Shown here in pieces: positions 22,567-31,063 of a stretch of 49,542 bases of DNA. This stretch comes from 40CM-2-70-7 sp035505915 (GTDB lineage Bacteria > Gemmatimonadota > Gemmatimonadetes > Gemmatimonadales > GWC2-71-9), in contig DATJQI010000071.1 of NCBI GenBank assembly GCA_035505915.1, forward strand, positions 1 through 49,542, given 5' to 3'. Under the pieces are notes generated by a model. That model was not told the DNA's origin. It saw only the letters and a list, made by a program, of their open reading frames with translations, and searched no databases. Every line of letters starts with the position of its first letter. Position 1 is the stretch's first letter. The position numbers were made by a program, and so were the translations under genes.

Positions 22567-23577
22567 ATGGCAGTGCGGGTCGGCATCAACGGGTTCGGCC
22601 GGATCGGCCGCAATGTCCTGCGGGCGGCCACGATGGCCAAGGCCACCGGCATCGAAATCGTCGGCGTCAACGACATCACCGACACCAAGACGCTGGCCCA
22701 CCTGCTCAAGTACGACTCGGTCCACGGCCGCTTCCCCGGCTCCGTCGAGGCCGGCGCCGACTCGCTGGTGGTGAACGGGAAGGAGATCAAGGTCTCCGCC
22801 ATCAAGGAGCCGGAGAAGCTTCCTTGGAAGGACCTCGGCGTGCAGCTGGTGCTCGAGAGCACCGGGCGGTTCACCGATCGGGACAATGCCGCGAAGCATC
22901 TGGCCGCCGGCGCCAAGAAAGTGGTGATCTCCGCGCCGGCCAAGGGGGAGGACATCACCATCGTGATGGGGGTGAACCATCAGAAGTACGACCCCGCCAA
23001 GCACCACATCATTTCGAACGCGTCCTGCACCACCAACTGCCTCGTTCCGGTGGTGAAGGTGATTCTCGACAACTGGGGCTTCGTGCACGGATTCATGACC
23101 ACGGTGCACAGCTACACCAACGACCAGCAGATCCTGGACCTGCCCCACAAGGACCTGCGGCGGGCCCGCGCGGCCGCCCTGTCCATCATCCCCACCACCA
23201 CCGGCGCCGCCAAGGCCACGAGCCTCGTCATCCCCGAGGTGAAGGGGAAGATCGACGGCATCTCCCTCCGCGTTCCCACGCCCGACGTCTCGGTGGTGGA
23301 GCTGATCGCGGATGTGTCCAGGCCGACCACGGTGGACGAGGTGAACCGGGCCTTCAAGGCCGCCGCGGCCGGCGCCCTGAAGGGCATCCTCGAGGTGTCG
23401 GACGAGCCGCTCGTGTCGCACGACTACATCGGATCGCTCCTGTCGAGCGTCGTGGACTCGGCGTCGACCGCCGTCATCGACGGGACGCTGCTGCACGTGA
23501 CGTCCTGGTACGACAACGAAATGGGCTACTCCGCGCGCTGCGTGGATCTGCTGTCGCTGCTCGGATCGAAGCAGTGA
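22567..23577 (+). CDS. gap: Glyceraldehyde-3-phosphate dehydrogenase
   Basis: 336 aa, ATG 22567 with TAGGAG upstream. Glycolytic/gluconeogenic enzyme. NAD-binding start VGINGFGRIGRNVLRA, catalytic SNASCTTNCL with Cys154, the HSYTNDQQ segment with the catalytic His, and WYDNEMGYSARC at the end. It leads the gap-pgk-tpiA set, coupled by 4-base overlaps. Confidence 0.97.
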   Translation: MAVRVGINGFGRIGRNVLRAATMAKATGIEIVGVNDITDTKTLAHLLKYDSVHGRFPGSVEAGADSLVVNGKEIKVSAIKEPEKLPWKDLGVQLVLESTGRFTDRDNAAKHLAAGAKKVVISAPAKGEDITIVMGVNHQKYDPAKHHIISNASCTTNCLVPVVKVILDNWGFVHGFMTTVHSYTNDQQILDLPHKDLRRARAAALSIIPTTTGAAKATSLVIPEVKGKIDGISLRVPTPDVSVVELIADVSRPTTVDEVNRAFKAAAAGALKGILEVSDEPLVSHDYIGSLLSSVVDSASTAVIDGTLLHVTSWYDNEMGYSARCVDLLSLLGSKQ

Positions 23578-24755
23578 GCAAACGGACGTTGGGCGACCTC
23601 CCCAAGGAGGCGCTCGACGGCAAGCGGGCCCTCGTGCGGGTCGATTTCAACGTCCCGCTCAAGAACGGCGTCGTCACCGACGACACGCGCATCCGCGCCG
23701 CCCTGCCCACCATCACGTACCTGCGGGAGCGCGGCGCCCGCGTGGTCCTCCTGTCGCATCTGGGGCGTCCGAAAGGGGGTCCGGATCCGCAGTACTCCCT
23801 CAAGCAGATCGTGCCCACGCTCGAGAAGCTCCTGGGCGTGCCGGTGGAGTTCATTCCGGAGCTCACGGCCGGTGTCGCGGTCACCAAGCGGCTGCCGCGC
23901 GGCGGCGTCGCGCTGGTCGAGAACACCCGGTTCTGGCCCGGAGAGGAGAAGAACGATCCCGAGCTCGCCCGGCAGCTCGCCGCGCTCGGAGACTTCTATG
24001 TGAACGACGCTTTCGGGTCGGCGCACCGGGCGCACGCGTCCACCGAGGCGGTGGCGCACATCCTCAAGCCCGCCGTCGCCGGGTTCCTGATGCAGAAGGA
24101 GCTGCAGTACCTGGGGGACGCCCTGGCGGCCCCCAAACACCCGTTCGTCGCGGTGCTCGGCGGCGCGAAGGTCTCGGGCAAGATCGATGTGATCGAAGCC
24201 CTGCTGCCGCGGGTCGACGAAGTCCTCATCGGCGGCGCGATGGCCTGCACCTTCTTCGCCGCGATGGGATTCGAGGTCGGCGCGTCCCTGGTGGAGCGGG
24301 ACCGCACGGCGCTCGCGAAGGACCTCCTGGCCCGGGCCGGCCGGAAGCTGATCCTGCCCCGCGGCGCGGTGATCGCACCCTCCCTCACGCGGAGCGGCGA
24401 GCGGAAGAGCGTGGCCAGTGACGCGATTCCGGCCGGCTGGGCGGTCTACGACATCGATCAGACGACCGCCGCGGACTTCCGGGCCCGGATCCTGAACGCC
24501 AAGACCGTCCTCTGGAACGGGCCGATGGGGGTGTTCGAGACGCCGCCCTTCGACGCCGGAACCCGGGCGGTCGCGAACGCACTGGTCGAAGCGGGCGCCA
24601 AGGGGGCGGTCACGATCGTCGGGGGAGGGGATTCCGCCGCGGCGGTGGCCGGTCTCGAATCGAAGCTCTCGCACGTTTCGACCGGCGGCGGTGCCTCGCT
24701 CGAGTTCCTGGAGGGCAAGCCGCTCCCCGGCGTCACCGCGCTCGAGGACGCGTGA
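23574..24755 (+). CDS. pgk: Phosphoglycerate kinase
   Basis: 393 aa from GTG 23574 (GTGA overlap with gap). Motifs: RALVRVDFNVPLKNG near the start, LLSHLGRPKGGPDP, VALVENTRFWPGEEKND, NDAFGSAHRAHAST, LGGAKVSGKIDVIEALL, and the nucleotide end GGGDSAAAVAG with STGGGASLEFLEGK. Both lobes are complete. Confidence 0.97.
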   Translation: MSKRTLGDLPKEALDGKRALVRVDFNVPLKNGVVTDDTRIRAALPTITYLRERGARVVLLSHLGRPKGGPDPQYSLKQIVPTLEKLLGVPVEFIPELTAGVAVTKRLPRGGVALVENTRFWPGEEKNDPELARQLAALGDFYVNDAFGSAHRAHASTEAVAHILKPAVAGFLMQKELQYLGDALAAPKHPFVAVLGGAKVSGKIDVIEALLPRVDEVLIGGAMACTFFAAMGFEVGASLVERDRTALAKDLLARAGRKLILPRGAVIAPSLTRSGERKSVASDAIPAGWAVYDIDQTTAADFRARILNAKTVLWNGPMGVFETPPFDAGTRAVANALVEAGAKGAVTIVGGGDSAAAVAGLESKLSHVSTGGGASLEFLEGKPLPGVTALEDA

Positions 24756-25501
24756 AGCGCCTCCTCTTCGCCGCCAACTGGAAGATGCACCTGGGGCCCC
24801 GGGACGCCCGGGCCTACTGCGCCCGGTTTCTCGAGCGGTCGCCGGCCAGCGCCGGCCGTGACGTCTGGTTCTTCCCCCCCGCCGTGTCCCTCGAAGCCGT
24901 CGCCACCGCGCTCGGCGGCCGGACCGACCTCCTGGCGGGCGCGCAGGACATCCACTGGGAGCCGAAGGGCGCGTTCACCGGCGCCGTCTCGGCGCCGATC
25001 GTCGCCCAGGCCGGTGCCCGGGCGACGCTGGTGGGCCATTCCGAGCGCCGGAAGCTCTTCGGCGAGACCGACGCGGACACCGCGCGAAAGGTGCGGGCCG
25101 CGCTGGCGGCCGGGCTGACTCCCTTGCTGTGCGTGGGGGAGGAGTTGGCTCAACGCGAAGCCGGCCAGACCCTCGCCGTGGTCACCCGCCAGCTCGCCGG
25201 GGCCCTCGAGGGCCTTTCCGCCGGCGACCTGGCGAAGGTGGTCCTGGCGTACGAGCCGGTGTGGGCCATCGGGACGGGCCGGAACGCCACACCGGAGGAC
25301 GCGGGCACCGTCCATCGCGAGATCCGGGGGTGGTTGACCGGGAGGGGGGCCGCGGCGCCCCGGATCCTGTACGGTGGGAGCGTCAATCTCGGCAACATCG
25401 CAGCGCTCTTGGCGCAGTCCGAGATCGACGGGGTCCTGGTGGGCGGGGCCTCGCTCGAACCCGATGCCTGGGCACAACTTGTGCGAACCGGCGCCCCCTA
25501 G
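24752..25501 (+). CDS. tpiA: Triosephosphate isomerase
   Basis: 249 aa from GTG 24752 (GTGA overlap with pgk). Catalytic residues: FAANWKMHLG (Lys), LVGHSERRKLFGE (His), VLAYEPVWAIGTG (Glu) and the phosphate loop LVGGASLEPD. A normal complete enzyme. secG follows after 18 bases. Confidence 0.97.
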   Translation: MKRLLFAANWKMHLGPRDARAYCARFLERSPASAGRDVWFFPPAVSLEAVATALGGRTDLLAGAQDIHWEPKGAFTGAVSAPIVAQAGARATLVGHSERRKLFGETDADTARKVRAALAAGLTPLLCVGEELAQREAGQTLAVVTRQLAGALEGLSAGDLAKVVLAYEPVWAIGTGRNATPEDAGTVHREIRGWLTGRGAAAPRILYGGSVNLGNIAALLAQSEIDGVLVGGASLEPDAWAQLVRTGAP

Positions 25502-25519
25502 GTATTATCCCCGCCGCCG

Positions 25520-25891
25520 ATGTACACCTTCTTCCTGGTTCTCCTGCTGGTCGACGCCGTGATCCTCGCCGCCGCTGTGCTGCTACAGGCGGGGCAGGGC
25601 GGCGGCCTGGCGTCGCTCGGGACGGGCGGCGGCGGGACCGACATGTTCATGGGCGGCCGGCAGACGGTCACCCTGCTCACCAAGATGACCTGGTGGTGCG
25701 CGGGGATCTTCCTCTTTCTCGCGCTGATCCTCGCCTTCATGTCGTCGCACACGTCGGCGCCCCGCTCGGTGCTGCAGGGCCAGATTCAGGCTCCGGTGCC
25801 GGTGCAGTCCGCGCCGCTGCCGCTGCAGAGCACCCCCGCACCCACGACGACCACGCCCTCGGCTCCGGCGACTCCCGCACCGCGTCACTGA
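25520..25891 (+). CDS. secG: Protein-export membrane protein SecG
   Basis: 123 aa, ATG 25520. Two transmembrane segments (about 3-22 and 50-75) enclose the conserved cytosolic loop QAGQGGGLASLGTGGG, the hallmark of SecG. The C-terminal 40 residues are a Pro/Ala/Thr-rich tail (APTTTTPSAPATPAP), longer than in E. coli. There is no ribosome binding site; a TATTAT box at 25503-25508 lies 11 bases before the start. The position after tpiA is conserved in many bacteria. Confidence 0.93.
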   Translation: MYTFFLVLLLVDAVILAAAVLLQAGQGGGLASLGTGGGGTDMFMGGRQTVTLLTKMTWWCAGIFLFLALILAFMSSHTSAPRSVLQGQIQAPVPVQSAPLPLQSTPAPTTTTPSAPATPAPRH

Positions 25892-25907
25892 TCTGAAACC
25901 GGCCTAC

Positions 25908-26987
25908 GTGCTCCTCGAGGATGGCGCCTGGTTCCCCGGAACCGCGCCACTCCCGTTCGAGCCGACCTGCGCCGAAGTCGTCTTCACCACGAATCTCAGC
26001 GGCTACCAGGAAGTCTTCACGGACCCGTCGTTCCTGGGGCAGCTCGTGGTGATGACCGCGCCGATGATCGGCAACTACGGGATCAACCCCGACGACGTGG
26101 AATCGGACCGCCCGCGCGTGGCCGGCGTGGTGGTGCGCGAGCTGTCGGTCCAGCCCTCGAACTGGCGCTCGACCGGCCCACTGCTCGAGTGGCTCTCCGC
26201 GGCCCGCGTACCCCTGATCACCGACGTCGACACGCGCCAGCTGACCCGTCACATCCGTTCCAAAGGCGCCATGCGCGGCACGATCGCGCTCGGCGACCAG
26301 CCCAGCGATGCCGTGCGCCGGCTGCTCGCGGCGTCGCCGGACATGAACGGGCTCGATCTGGCGAGCCGGGCGACCATCGACGCGCGGTACGAGGAAGGGC
26401 CCCGGGACGCGAAGCATCACGTCGTCGCGTTCGACTACGGGATGAAGCGCAACATCCTGCGACTCTTCGTCCAGAACGGCTGCCGCGTCACCGTCCTTCC
26501 GGCCGCCACCACCGCCGCCGAGGTCCGTGAGCTCCGCCCCGACGGCATCTTCCTGTCAAACGGCCCGGGCGACCCCGCCGCGGTCGGGTACGCCATCGAC
26601 ACGATCCGCGCGCTCGCCGACGGGACCATCCCGATCTTCGGGATCTGCCTCGGGCATCAGCTGCTGGGACTCGCGTTGGGCGGGGAAACGGTGAAGCTCC
26701 CCTATGGGCACCGCGGCGGGAACCATCCAGTGCGGGATGTGAAGACGGGACAAGTGCTTATCACCTCTCAGAACCACGGATTCGCGGTTCGGGGAGACAC
26801 GGCGGGCGTTCCGGGTGCGAATTCACTTGAAGTCACCCACCTTAACCTCAACGACGGGACTGTCGAAGGGGTGAGGCACCGTGAAGCACCCATTTTCGCG
26901 GTTCAATACCATCCCGAGGCGTCCCCGGGGCCTCACGACGCTCAAGGGCACTTCGGAGAGTTCCTCCAAGCTCTTGACAGTCAATAG
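25908..26987 (+). CDS. carA: Carbamoyl phosphate synthase small chain
   Basis: 359 aa from GTG 25908. The frame is open upstream, and an in-frame CTG at 25893 would give (M)KPAYVLLEDG, closer to the family N-terminus, so the true start may be this CTG. Glutaminase subunit feeding pyrimidine and arginine synthesis. N-terminal CarA domain (VVFTTNLSGYQEVFTDPS) and class I amidotransferase domain: FLSNGPGDP, GICLGHQLLGLALGG with the nucleophilic Cys, and VQYHPEASPGPHD with the His-Glu pair. carB is not in this window. Confidence 0.95.
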   Translation: MLLEDGAWFPGTAPLPFEPTCAEVVFTTNLSGYQEVFTDPSFLGQLVVMTAPMIGNYGINPDDVESDRPRVAGVVVRELSVQPSNWRSTGPLLEWLSAARVPLITDVDTRQLTRHIRSKGAMRGTIALGDQPSDAVRRLLAASPDMNGLDLASRATIDARYEEGPRDAKHHVVAFDYGMKRNILRLFVQNGCRVTVLPAATTAAEVRELRPDGIFLSNGPGDPAAVGYAIDTIRALADGTIPIFGICLGHQLLGLALGGETVKLPYGHRGGNHPVRDVKTGQVLITSQNHGFAVRGDTAGVPGANSLEVTHLNLNDGTVEGVRHREAPIFAVQYHPEASPGPHDAQGHFGEFLQALDSQ

Positions 26988-27002
26988 GTAAGCCCATAAT
27001 AT
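26974..27002 (+). promoter_or_regulatory. Sigma-70-type promoter of the HU gene
   Basis: TTGACA (26974-26979), 17-base spacer, TAATAT (26997-27002). The -35 box lies inside the last codons of carA. This is one of the two best promoter matches in the window and gives the HU-type gene independent, probably strong, expression. Confidence 0.75.
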
Positions 27003-27040
27003 GCCCCCCGGCTTCGCCGCCCTTGGCCCTGGGGGAACGG

Positions 27041-27358
27041 ATGACGAAGGCTGATCTCGTCGAGAAGGTCACCGCCCAAATCGCGCGTACCGCCGGTCCG
27101 CTGATTTCCAAGAAGGACTGCGCACGCGTGGTGGACTCCTTCTTGGACGCGGTCAAGGCGGCGCTATCCGAGCAGCACAACATAGAGATACGCGGGTTCG
27201 GGACCTTTAAGATCCGCCAGCGGAAGACCCGGATGGCTCGGAACCCTCGGACCGGCGATCCGGTCGAAGTCGCAGCCCGGCCGGTGCCTGTCTTCAAGCC
27301 CAGCAAGGAGTTGCGTGCGATGGTGGCGGACGCCAGCGGACAGCAAGTACCGTCCTGA
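27041..27358 (+). CDS. HU/IHF-family DNA-binding protein
   Basis: 105 aa from ATG 27041; a TTG at 27023 would add six residues before the typical MTKADLVEKV start. Histone-like DNA-bending protein. Conserved core IEIRGFGTFKIRQRKTRMARNPRTGDPVEV with the DNA-clamping RNPRTG arm, followed by PVFKPSKELRAMV. The C-terminal extension is short. It has its own promoter and terminator and so is a single-gene unit. The sequence cannot decide between HU and IHF subunit. Confidence 0.93.
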   Translation: MTKADLVEKVTAQIARTAGPLISKKDCARVVDSFLDAVKAALSEQHNIEIRGFGTFKIRQRKTRMARNPRTGDPVEVAARPVPVFKPSKELRAMVADASGQQVPS

Positions 27359-27385
27359 GCACAGTTCGTCCCTCGACTGAAACCC

Positions 27386-27420
27386 GCGGCCTCGACTAAG
27401 CGTCGGGGCCGCATTGTTTT
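27386..27420 (+). terminator. Intrinsic terminator after the HU gene
   Basis: An 11-bp stem (27386-27396 with 27402-27412, one G-T pair), loop TAAGC, then ATTGTTTT. It is the clearest rho-independent terminator in the window. Confidence 0.85.
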
Positions 27421-27458
27421 AGATCAGAGCCATCAAACTCAATCCCGGAGCCACCTTA

Positions 27459-29237
27459 GTGCGCGTCTTCCTCCTCGCGCTGGCCGCGCTTCCGTTGTCG
27501 GCGCAAACGGTGCAGTACCAGGTCTCTATCCCCAATCCCGCCAACAAGCTGTTCCACGTCGAGGCCACGTTCCCGACGGCCGGGCTCGACACGCTCACCG
27601 TCGCGCTTCCCGCGTGGAGCCCGGGGAACTACGAGATCCAGAACTACGCCCGGTTCGTCCGGCACTTCGACGCCCGGGACGCTCAGGGGCACGCGCGGTT
27701 CTGGGACCGCGCCGACAAGACGACGTGGCGCGTCTCCACCGGGGGAGCGGCCTCGATCACGGTGTCCTTCGACGAGCTCGCCGACACGATCGACCTGTCG
27801 ATGGCCCGGATCCACGGCGACCTCGCGCAGTTCCTCGGCACCAACCTGTTCCTGTATCAGCCCGGGCACCTCGACCGCGCCGCCGAAGTGCGGTTCTCCG
27901 TTCCGGACGGATGGCACGTCACCACGGCGCTCAAGGCCGGCCCCAACGGGACCTACACGGCGCCCGACTACCACGTCCTGGCGGACGCCGAGACGTTCCT
28001 CGGCAAGTTCTCCGTCGACTCGCTGCAGGCCGGCGGCAAGTGGATCCGCATCGCGGTCTGGCCCGCCTCGGACTACACACCGGCGGTCGCCGCGACCATG
28101 CGCAAGAGCGTGGCGAAGATGGCCGCGGTCCAGGATCAGCTGATGGGCGGCGCGCCGTACGACGTCTACACCATCTTCTTCGACGTGGTTCGCGACACGA
28201 TCAACTGGGCCGGGGGACTCGAGCACCTCTACAGCCAGTTCGACGTGATGCCCGCGGGGCCCGGGTTCGCCGACGCCGACGGCAACCTCGGCGGCTTCAT
28301 GAATCCCCTGATGGCTCACGAGTTCTTCCATCTCTGGAACGTCAAGCGCATCCGGCCCGTCGAGATGTGGCCGTACGAATACCGGGACGAGCAGTACACG
28401 CCGTCCCTCTGGTGGTCCGAAGGCGTCACCGATTACTACGCGGACCTCACCAACTGGCGCGCCGGCATCTGGAGCGACCAGGATTTCATCGATCACGTCC
28501 ATCAGAACATGGAAACCATCGATCAGATCCCCGAGCCGTGGAGCGAGGAGGACGGCTCCCTCGCCACCTGGATCAACGAGGTCTACGACAACAGCTCGCA
28601 GATGTATTACCCCAAGGGCTCGCTCACCGGACTGCTCCTCGACATCTCGATCCGGGACGCCACGGACAACGCGCACTCGCTGGACGACGTGATGCGCGCG
28701 CTGTTCACGCGCTTCTACCAGGCCGGGAAGGGATTTTCGACGGCGGACCTGCTGGGGCTCCTGCGGGAGTTCGGGATGCCGGATGTCGGCGGCTTCCACG
28801 CCCGCTACATCAACGGGCGGGATTCACTGCCGTATGACGCGGTATTTCCGAAGGCGGGGCTGGACTACCAGGTCCGGCACACCACCAATCCGGCTCTCGG
28901 CATCCAGACCGGCGGGGACTTCAGCGTGCTCACGGGGGTGGTGCCGGGAAGCGCCGCCGGCGACGCCGGCCTCCTGCCGGGCGACACGCTGCTCCGAATC
29001 GGCGACATCCCGGTGACCGCCACAGCGGACTTCGGACCGGCCTTCCGCGATCACTACCGCGGGAAGGCCGGCGCTCCGCTCGACATTCTGGTGCACCGGG
29101 CCGGCACGGAGCTCGTGTTGCACACGACCGTCCGCGAGCGTCCCGTCACGGTGGTGACGCTGGCGCGTGTGGCGAATCCGACCCCGAAACAGGCCCGGAT
29201 CTGGCACGGGCTCGCGACGGGTACCACGGGGCGGTAG
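27459..29237 (+). CDS. Secreted M61-family glycyl aminopeptidase with PDZ domain
   Basis: 592 aa from GTG 27459, with GGAG at 27447-27450. Signal peptide MRVFLLALAALPLSAQ. N-terminal beta-domain (17-190), then the gluzincin catalytic domain with HEFFHLWN (H287, E288, H291) and the third ligand Glu in WWSEGVTDYY (E321). The C-terminal PDZ domain (about 485-570: GVVPGSAAGDAGLLPGDTLLRIG) is typical of M61. Acts on peptides with N-terminal Gly/Ala outside the cytoplasm. Confidence 0.92.
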   Translation: MRVFLLALAALPLSAQTVQYQVSIPNPANKLFHVEATFPTAGLDTLTVALPAWSPGNYEIQNYARFVRHFDARDAQGHARFWDRADKTTWRVSTGGAASITVSFDELADTIDLSMARIHGDLAQFLGTNLFLYQPGHLDRAAEVRFSVPDGWHVTTALKAGPNGTYTAPDYHVLADAETFLGKFSVDSLQAGGKWIRIAVWPASDYTPAVAATMRKSVAKMAAVQDQLMGGAPYDVYTIFFDVVRDTINWAGGLEHLYSQFDVMPAGPGFADADGNLGGFMNPLMAHEFFHLWNVKRIRPVEMWPYEYRDEQYTPSLWWSEGVTDYYADLTNWRAGIWSDQDFIDHVHQNMETIDQIPEPWSEEDGSLATWINEVYDNSSQMYYPKGSLTGLLLDISIRDATDNAHSLDDVMRALFTRFYQAGKGFSTADLLGLLREFGMPDVGGFHARYINGRDSLPYDAVFPKAGLDYQVRHTTNPALGIQTGGDFSVLTGVVPGSAAGDAGLLPGDTLLRIGDIPVTATADFGPAFRDHYRGKAGAPLDILVHRAGTELVLHTTVRERPVTVVTLARVANPTPKQARIWHGLATGTTGR

Positions 29238-29258
29238 AACCCGGTAGGTTCTCCCCCG

Positions 29259-29528
29259 ATGGACGCCTCCCTCGGGGGAACCGGGACGGTGCGGGTCCGC
29301 TTCTTCGCCCGCTACGCCGAGCTGGCGGGACGGGTCGAGGGGATCCTCGCCGTCCCGCTGCCGGCCACCGTCGGCGACGTGCTGGCCCGGGCCCGGCGCG
29401 AATGGCCCGGCGCCGCGGCCCTTCCCGCGGAGCCGCTGGCCGCCCTGAACCGGCGCCAGTCCGCCCTCGACAGCCCGGTCTCCGACGGCGACGAGGTCGC
29501 CTTGCTGCCGCCGTTCGCGGGAGGCTGA
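29259..29528 (+). CDS. moaD: Molybdopterin synthase small subunit
   Basis: 89 aa, ATG 29259. Ubiquitin-like sulfur carrier of molybdenum-cofactor synthesis. VRVRFFARYAELAG start, DGDEVALLPPFAGG end with the essential C-terminal Gly-Gly that is thiocarboxylated. No ribosome binding site; TAGGTT at 29245-29250 lies 8 bases upstream. moaE follows after 2 bases. Confidence 0.92.
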   Translation: MDASLGGTGTVRVRFFARYAELAGRVEGILAVPLPATVGDVLARARREWPGAAALPAEPLAALNRRQSALDSPVSDGDEVALLPPFAGG

Positions 29529-29530
29529 CC

Positions 29531-29968
29531 GTGGCCCATCTCTCGACCGTTCCCCTGTCCCTCAGTGCCCTCCTGTCCGAGGTCGCCGCTCCCCAATGCG
29601 GCGGCACCTGCGTGTTCCTCGGCACCGTTCGCGACGGGCCCGAGGACGGCGGCGTCACCGCCATCGAGTATTCGGCTTACGATGCGATGGCCGAGGCCGA
29701 GTTCGACCGCATCCTCGCCGAAACCCGCGGCCGGTGGCCCGACGCGCGGGTCGCGGCCGCCCACCGCCTGGGCCTCGTACCCGCGGAGGAAGCCAGCGTG
29801 GCCATCGCCGTCGCCGCGCCCCACCGCGCCGAGGCCTTCGCCGCCTGCCGGTACGTGATCGAGGAGATCAAGCGCCGGCTTCCCATCTGGAAGAAGGAGC
29901 TGCGCGCCGACGGCACCGCCACCTGGGTCGATCCGTCGGGGCATCCGTCGATGGTGGGACCCGCGTGA
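29531..29968 (+). CDS. moaE: Molybdopterin synthase catalytic subunit
   Basis: 145 aa from GTG 29531. Transfers sulfur from MoaD to precursor Z. Motifs: CVFLGTVRDG, IEYSAYDAMAEAEFDRI, HRLGLVPAEEASVAIAVAAPHRAEAF and KRRLPIWKKEL with the catalytic Lys residues. It overlaps moaA by 4 bases. Confidence 0.94.
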   Translation: MAHLSTVPLSLSALLSEVAAPQCGGTCVFLGTVRDGPEDGGVTAIEYSAYDAMAEAEFDRILAETRGRWPDARVAAAHRLGLVPAEEASVAIAVAAPHRAEAFAACRYVIEEIKRRLPIWKKELRADGTATWVDPSGHPSMVGPA

Positions 29969-30999
29969 TCCTTCCGCTCGCCGACCGGTTCCAGCGCCCG
30001 CTCAAGAGCCTCCGGATCTCGGTGACCGACCGCTGCAACATGCGGTGCCGGTACTGCATGCCTGAGGACGAATACGTCTGGCTCCCGCGGGAGTCGATTC
30101 TGACGTTCGAGGAAATCGGCCGCCTGACGGCGGTCTTCGCCGGACTCGGCGTGACGCGGGTGCGGCTCACCGGCGGCGAGCCGCTCCTGCGTCATGACCT
30201 TCCCGCCCTGGTGCGTCTCCTCAAACGCGACGCCCGGCTGCAGGACGTCGCCCTGACCACCAACGGCCTGCTGCTGACCCGCTGGGCCGAACCCCTGCGG
30301 GACGCCGGACTCGACCGCGTCACCGTCAGCCTCGACACGCTGCAGCCGGCGCGTCTCGAGGCGTTCGCCCGGTCGGAGCGGCACGATGCCGTGCTGGCCG
30401 GGATCGACGCCGCGGTGCGGGCCAAGTTCCGGTCGGTGAAGCTGAACGCCGTGGTGATCCGGGGATTCAACGACGACGAGATCGCCGACCTGATCGCGTT
30501 CGGCCGCGACCGGTCCGTGGAGGTGCGGTTCATCGAGTACATGGACGTGGGCGGCGCCACCCGCTGGTCGGGCGACCAGGTCGTTTCCCGGAAGGAGATC
30601 CTGGAGCGGATCGCCGCCCGGCACGGCGTCCCGGCCCCCGATCCCGATCCCGGCAACCCCGCGGCGCCGGCCGAGCGCTTCCGGCTCCCCGACGGCACGC
30701 GGTTCGGCGTGATCGCGTCGACCACCGCTCCCTTTTGCGGATCCTGCGACCGGAGCCGGCTGACCGCCGACGGAACCTGGCTGCTCTGTCTCTACGCGGA
30801 ACGGGGCCTCGACCTTCGTGAGGCCCTGCGCGGAGGCGCGGGCGACGCCGAGCTCGAGGCGCTGGTGCGGAGCGCCTGGAACGGCCGGGCCGACCGGGGG
30901 GCCGAGGAGCGCCTGCACGTGCTGCCCCGGGCGCCGCTCATGCCGGCCGCGGCCTTGCGTCTCGATCCGCACCGCGAGATGCACACCCGGGGCGGCTAG
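29965..30999 (+). CDS. moaA: GTP 3',8-cyclase (radical SAM)
   Basis: 344 aa from GTG 29965. First step of molybdenum-cofactor synthesis. N-terminal radical-SAM cluster CNMRCRYCMPED, SAM-binding LTGGEPLLRHD, C-terminal second cluster FCGSCDRSRLTADGTWLLC, and the C-terminal Gly-Gly tail needed for activity. moaC, the partner of this step, is not in the window. Confidence 0.95.
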   Translation: MILPLADRFQRPLKSLRISVTDRCNMRCRYCMPEDEYVWLPRESILTFEEIGRLTAVFAGLGVTRVRLTGGEPLLRHDLPALVRLLKRDARLQDVALTTNGLLLTRWAEPLRDAGLDRVTVSLDTLQPARLEAFARSERHDAVLAGIDAAVRAKFRSVKLNAVVIRGFNDDEIADLIAFGRDRSVEVRFIEYMDVGGATRWSGDQVVSRKEILERIAARHGVPAPDPDPGNPAAPAERFRLPDGTRFGVIASTTAPFCGSCDRSRLTADGTWLLCLYAERGLDLREALRGGAGDAELEALVRSAWNGRADRGAEERLHVLPRAPLMPAAALRLDPHREMHTRGG

Positions 31000-31063
31000 C
31001 GCCTTCCATCCGGCGCCGGGACCGATTACGATGCTCGGCGACTCCACCGTACGTACTCCCACT

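Noticed and set aside
29259..30999. moaDEA without moaC as evidence of a reduced cofactor pathway.
   Set aside because: moa genes are often scattered; the window covers only a small part of the genome, so absence here says nothing.
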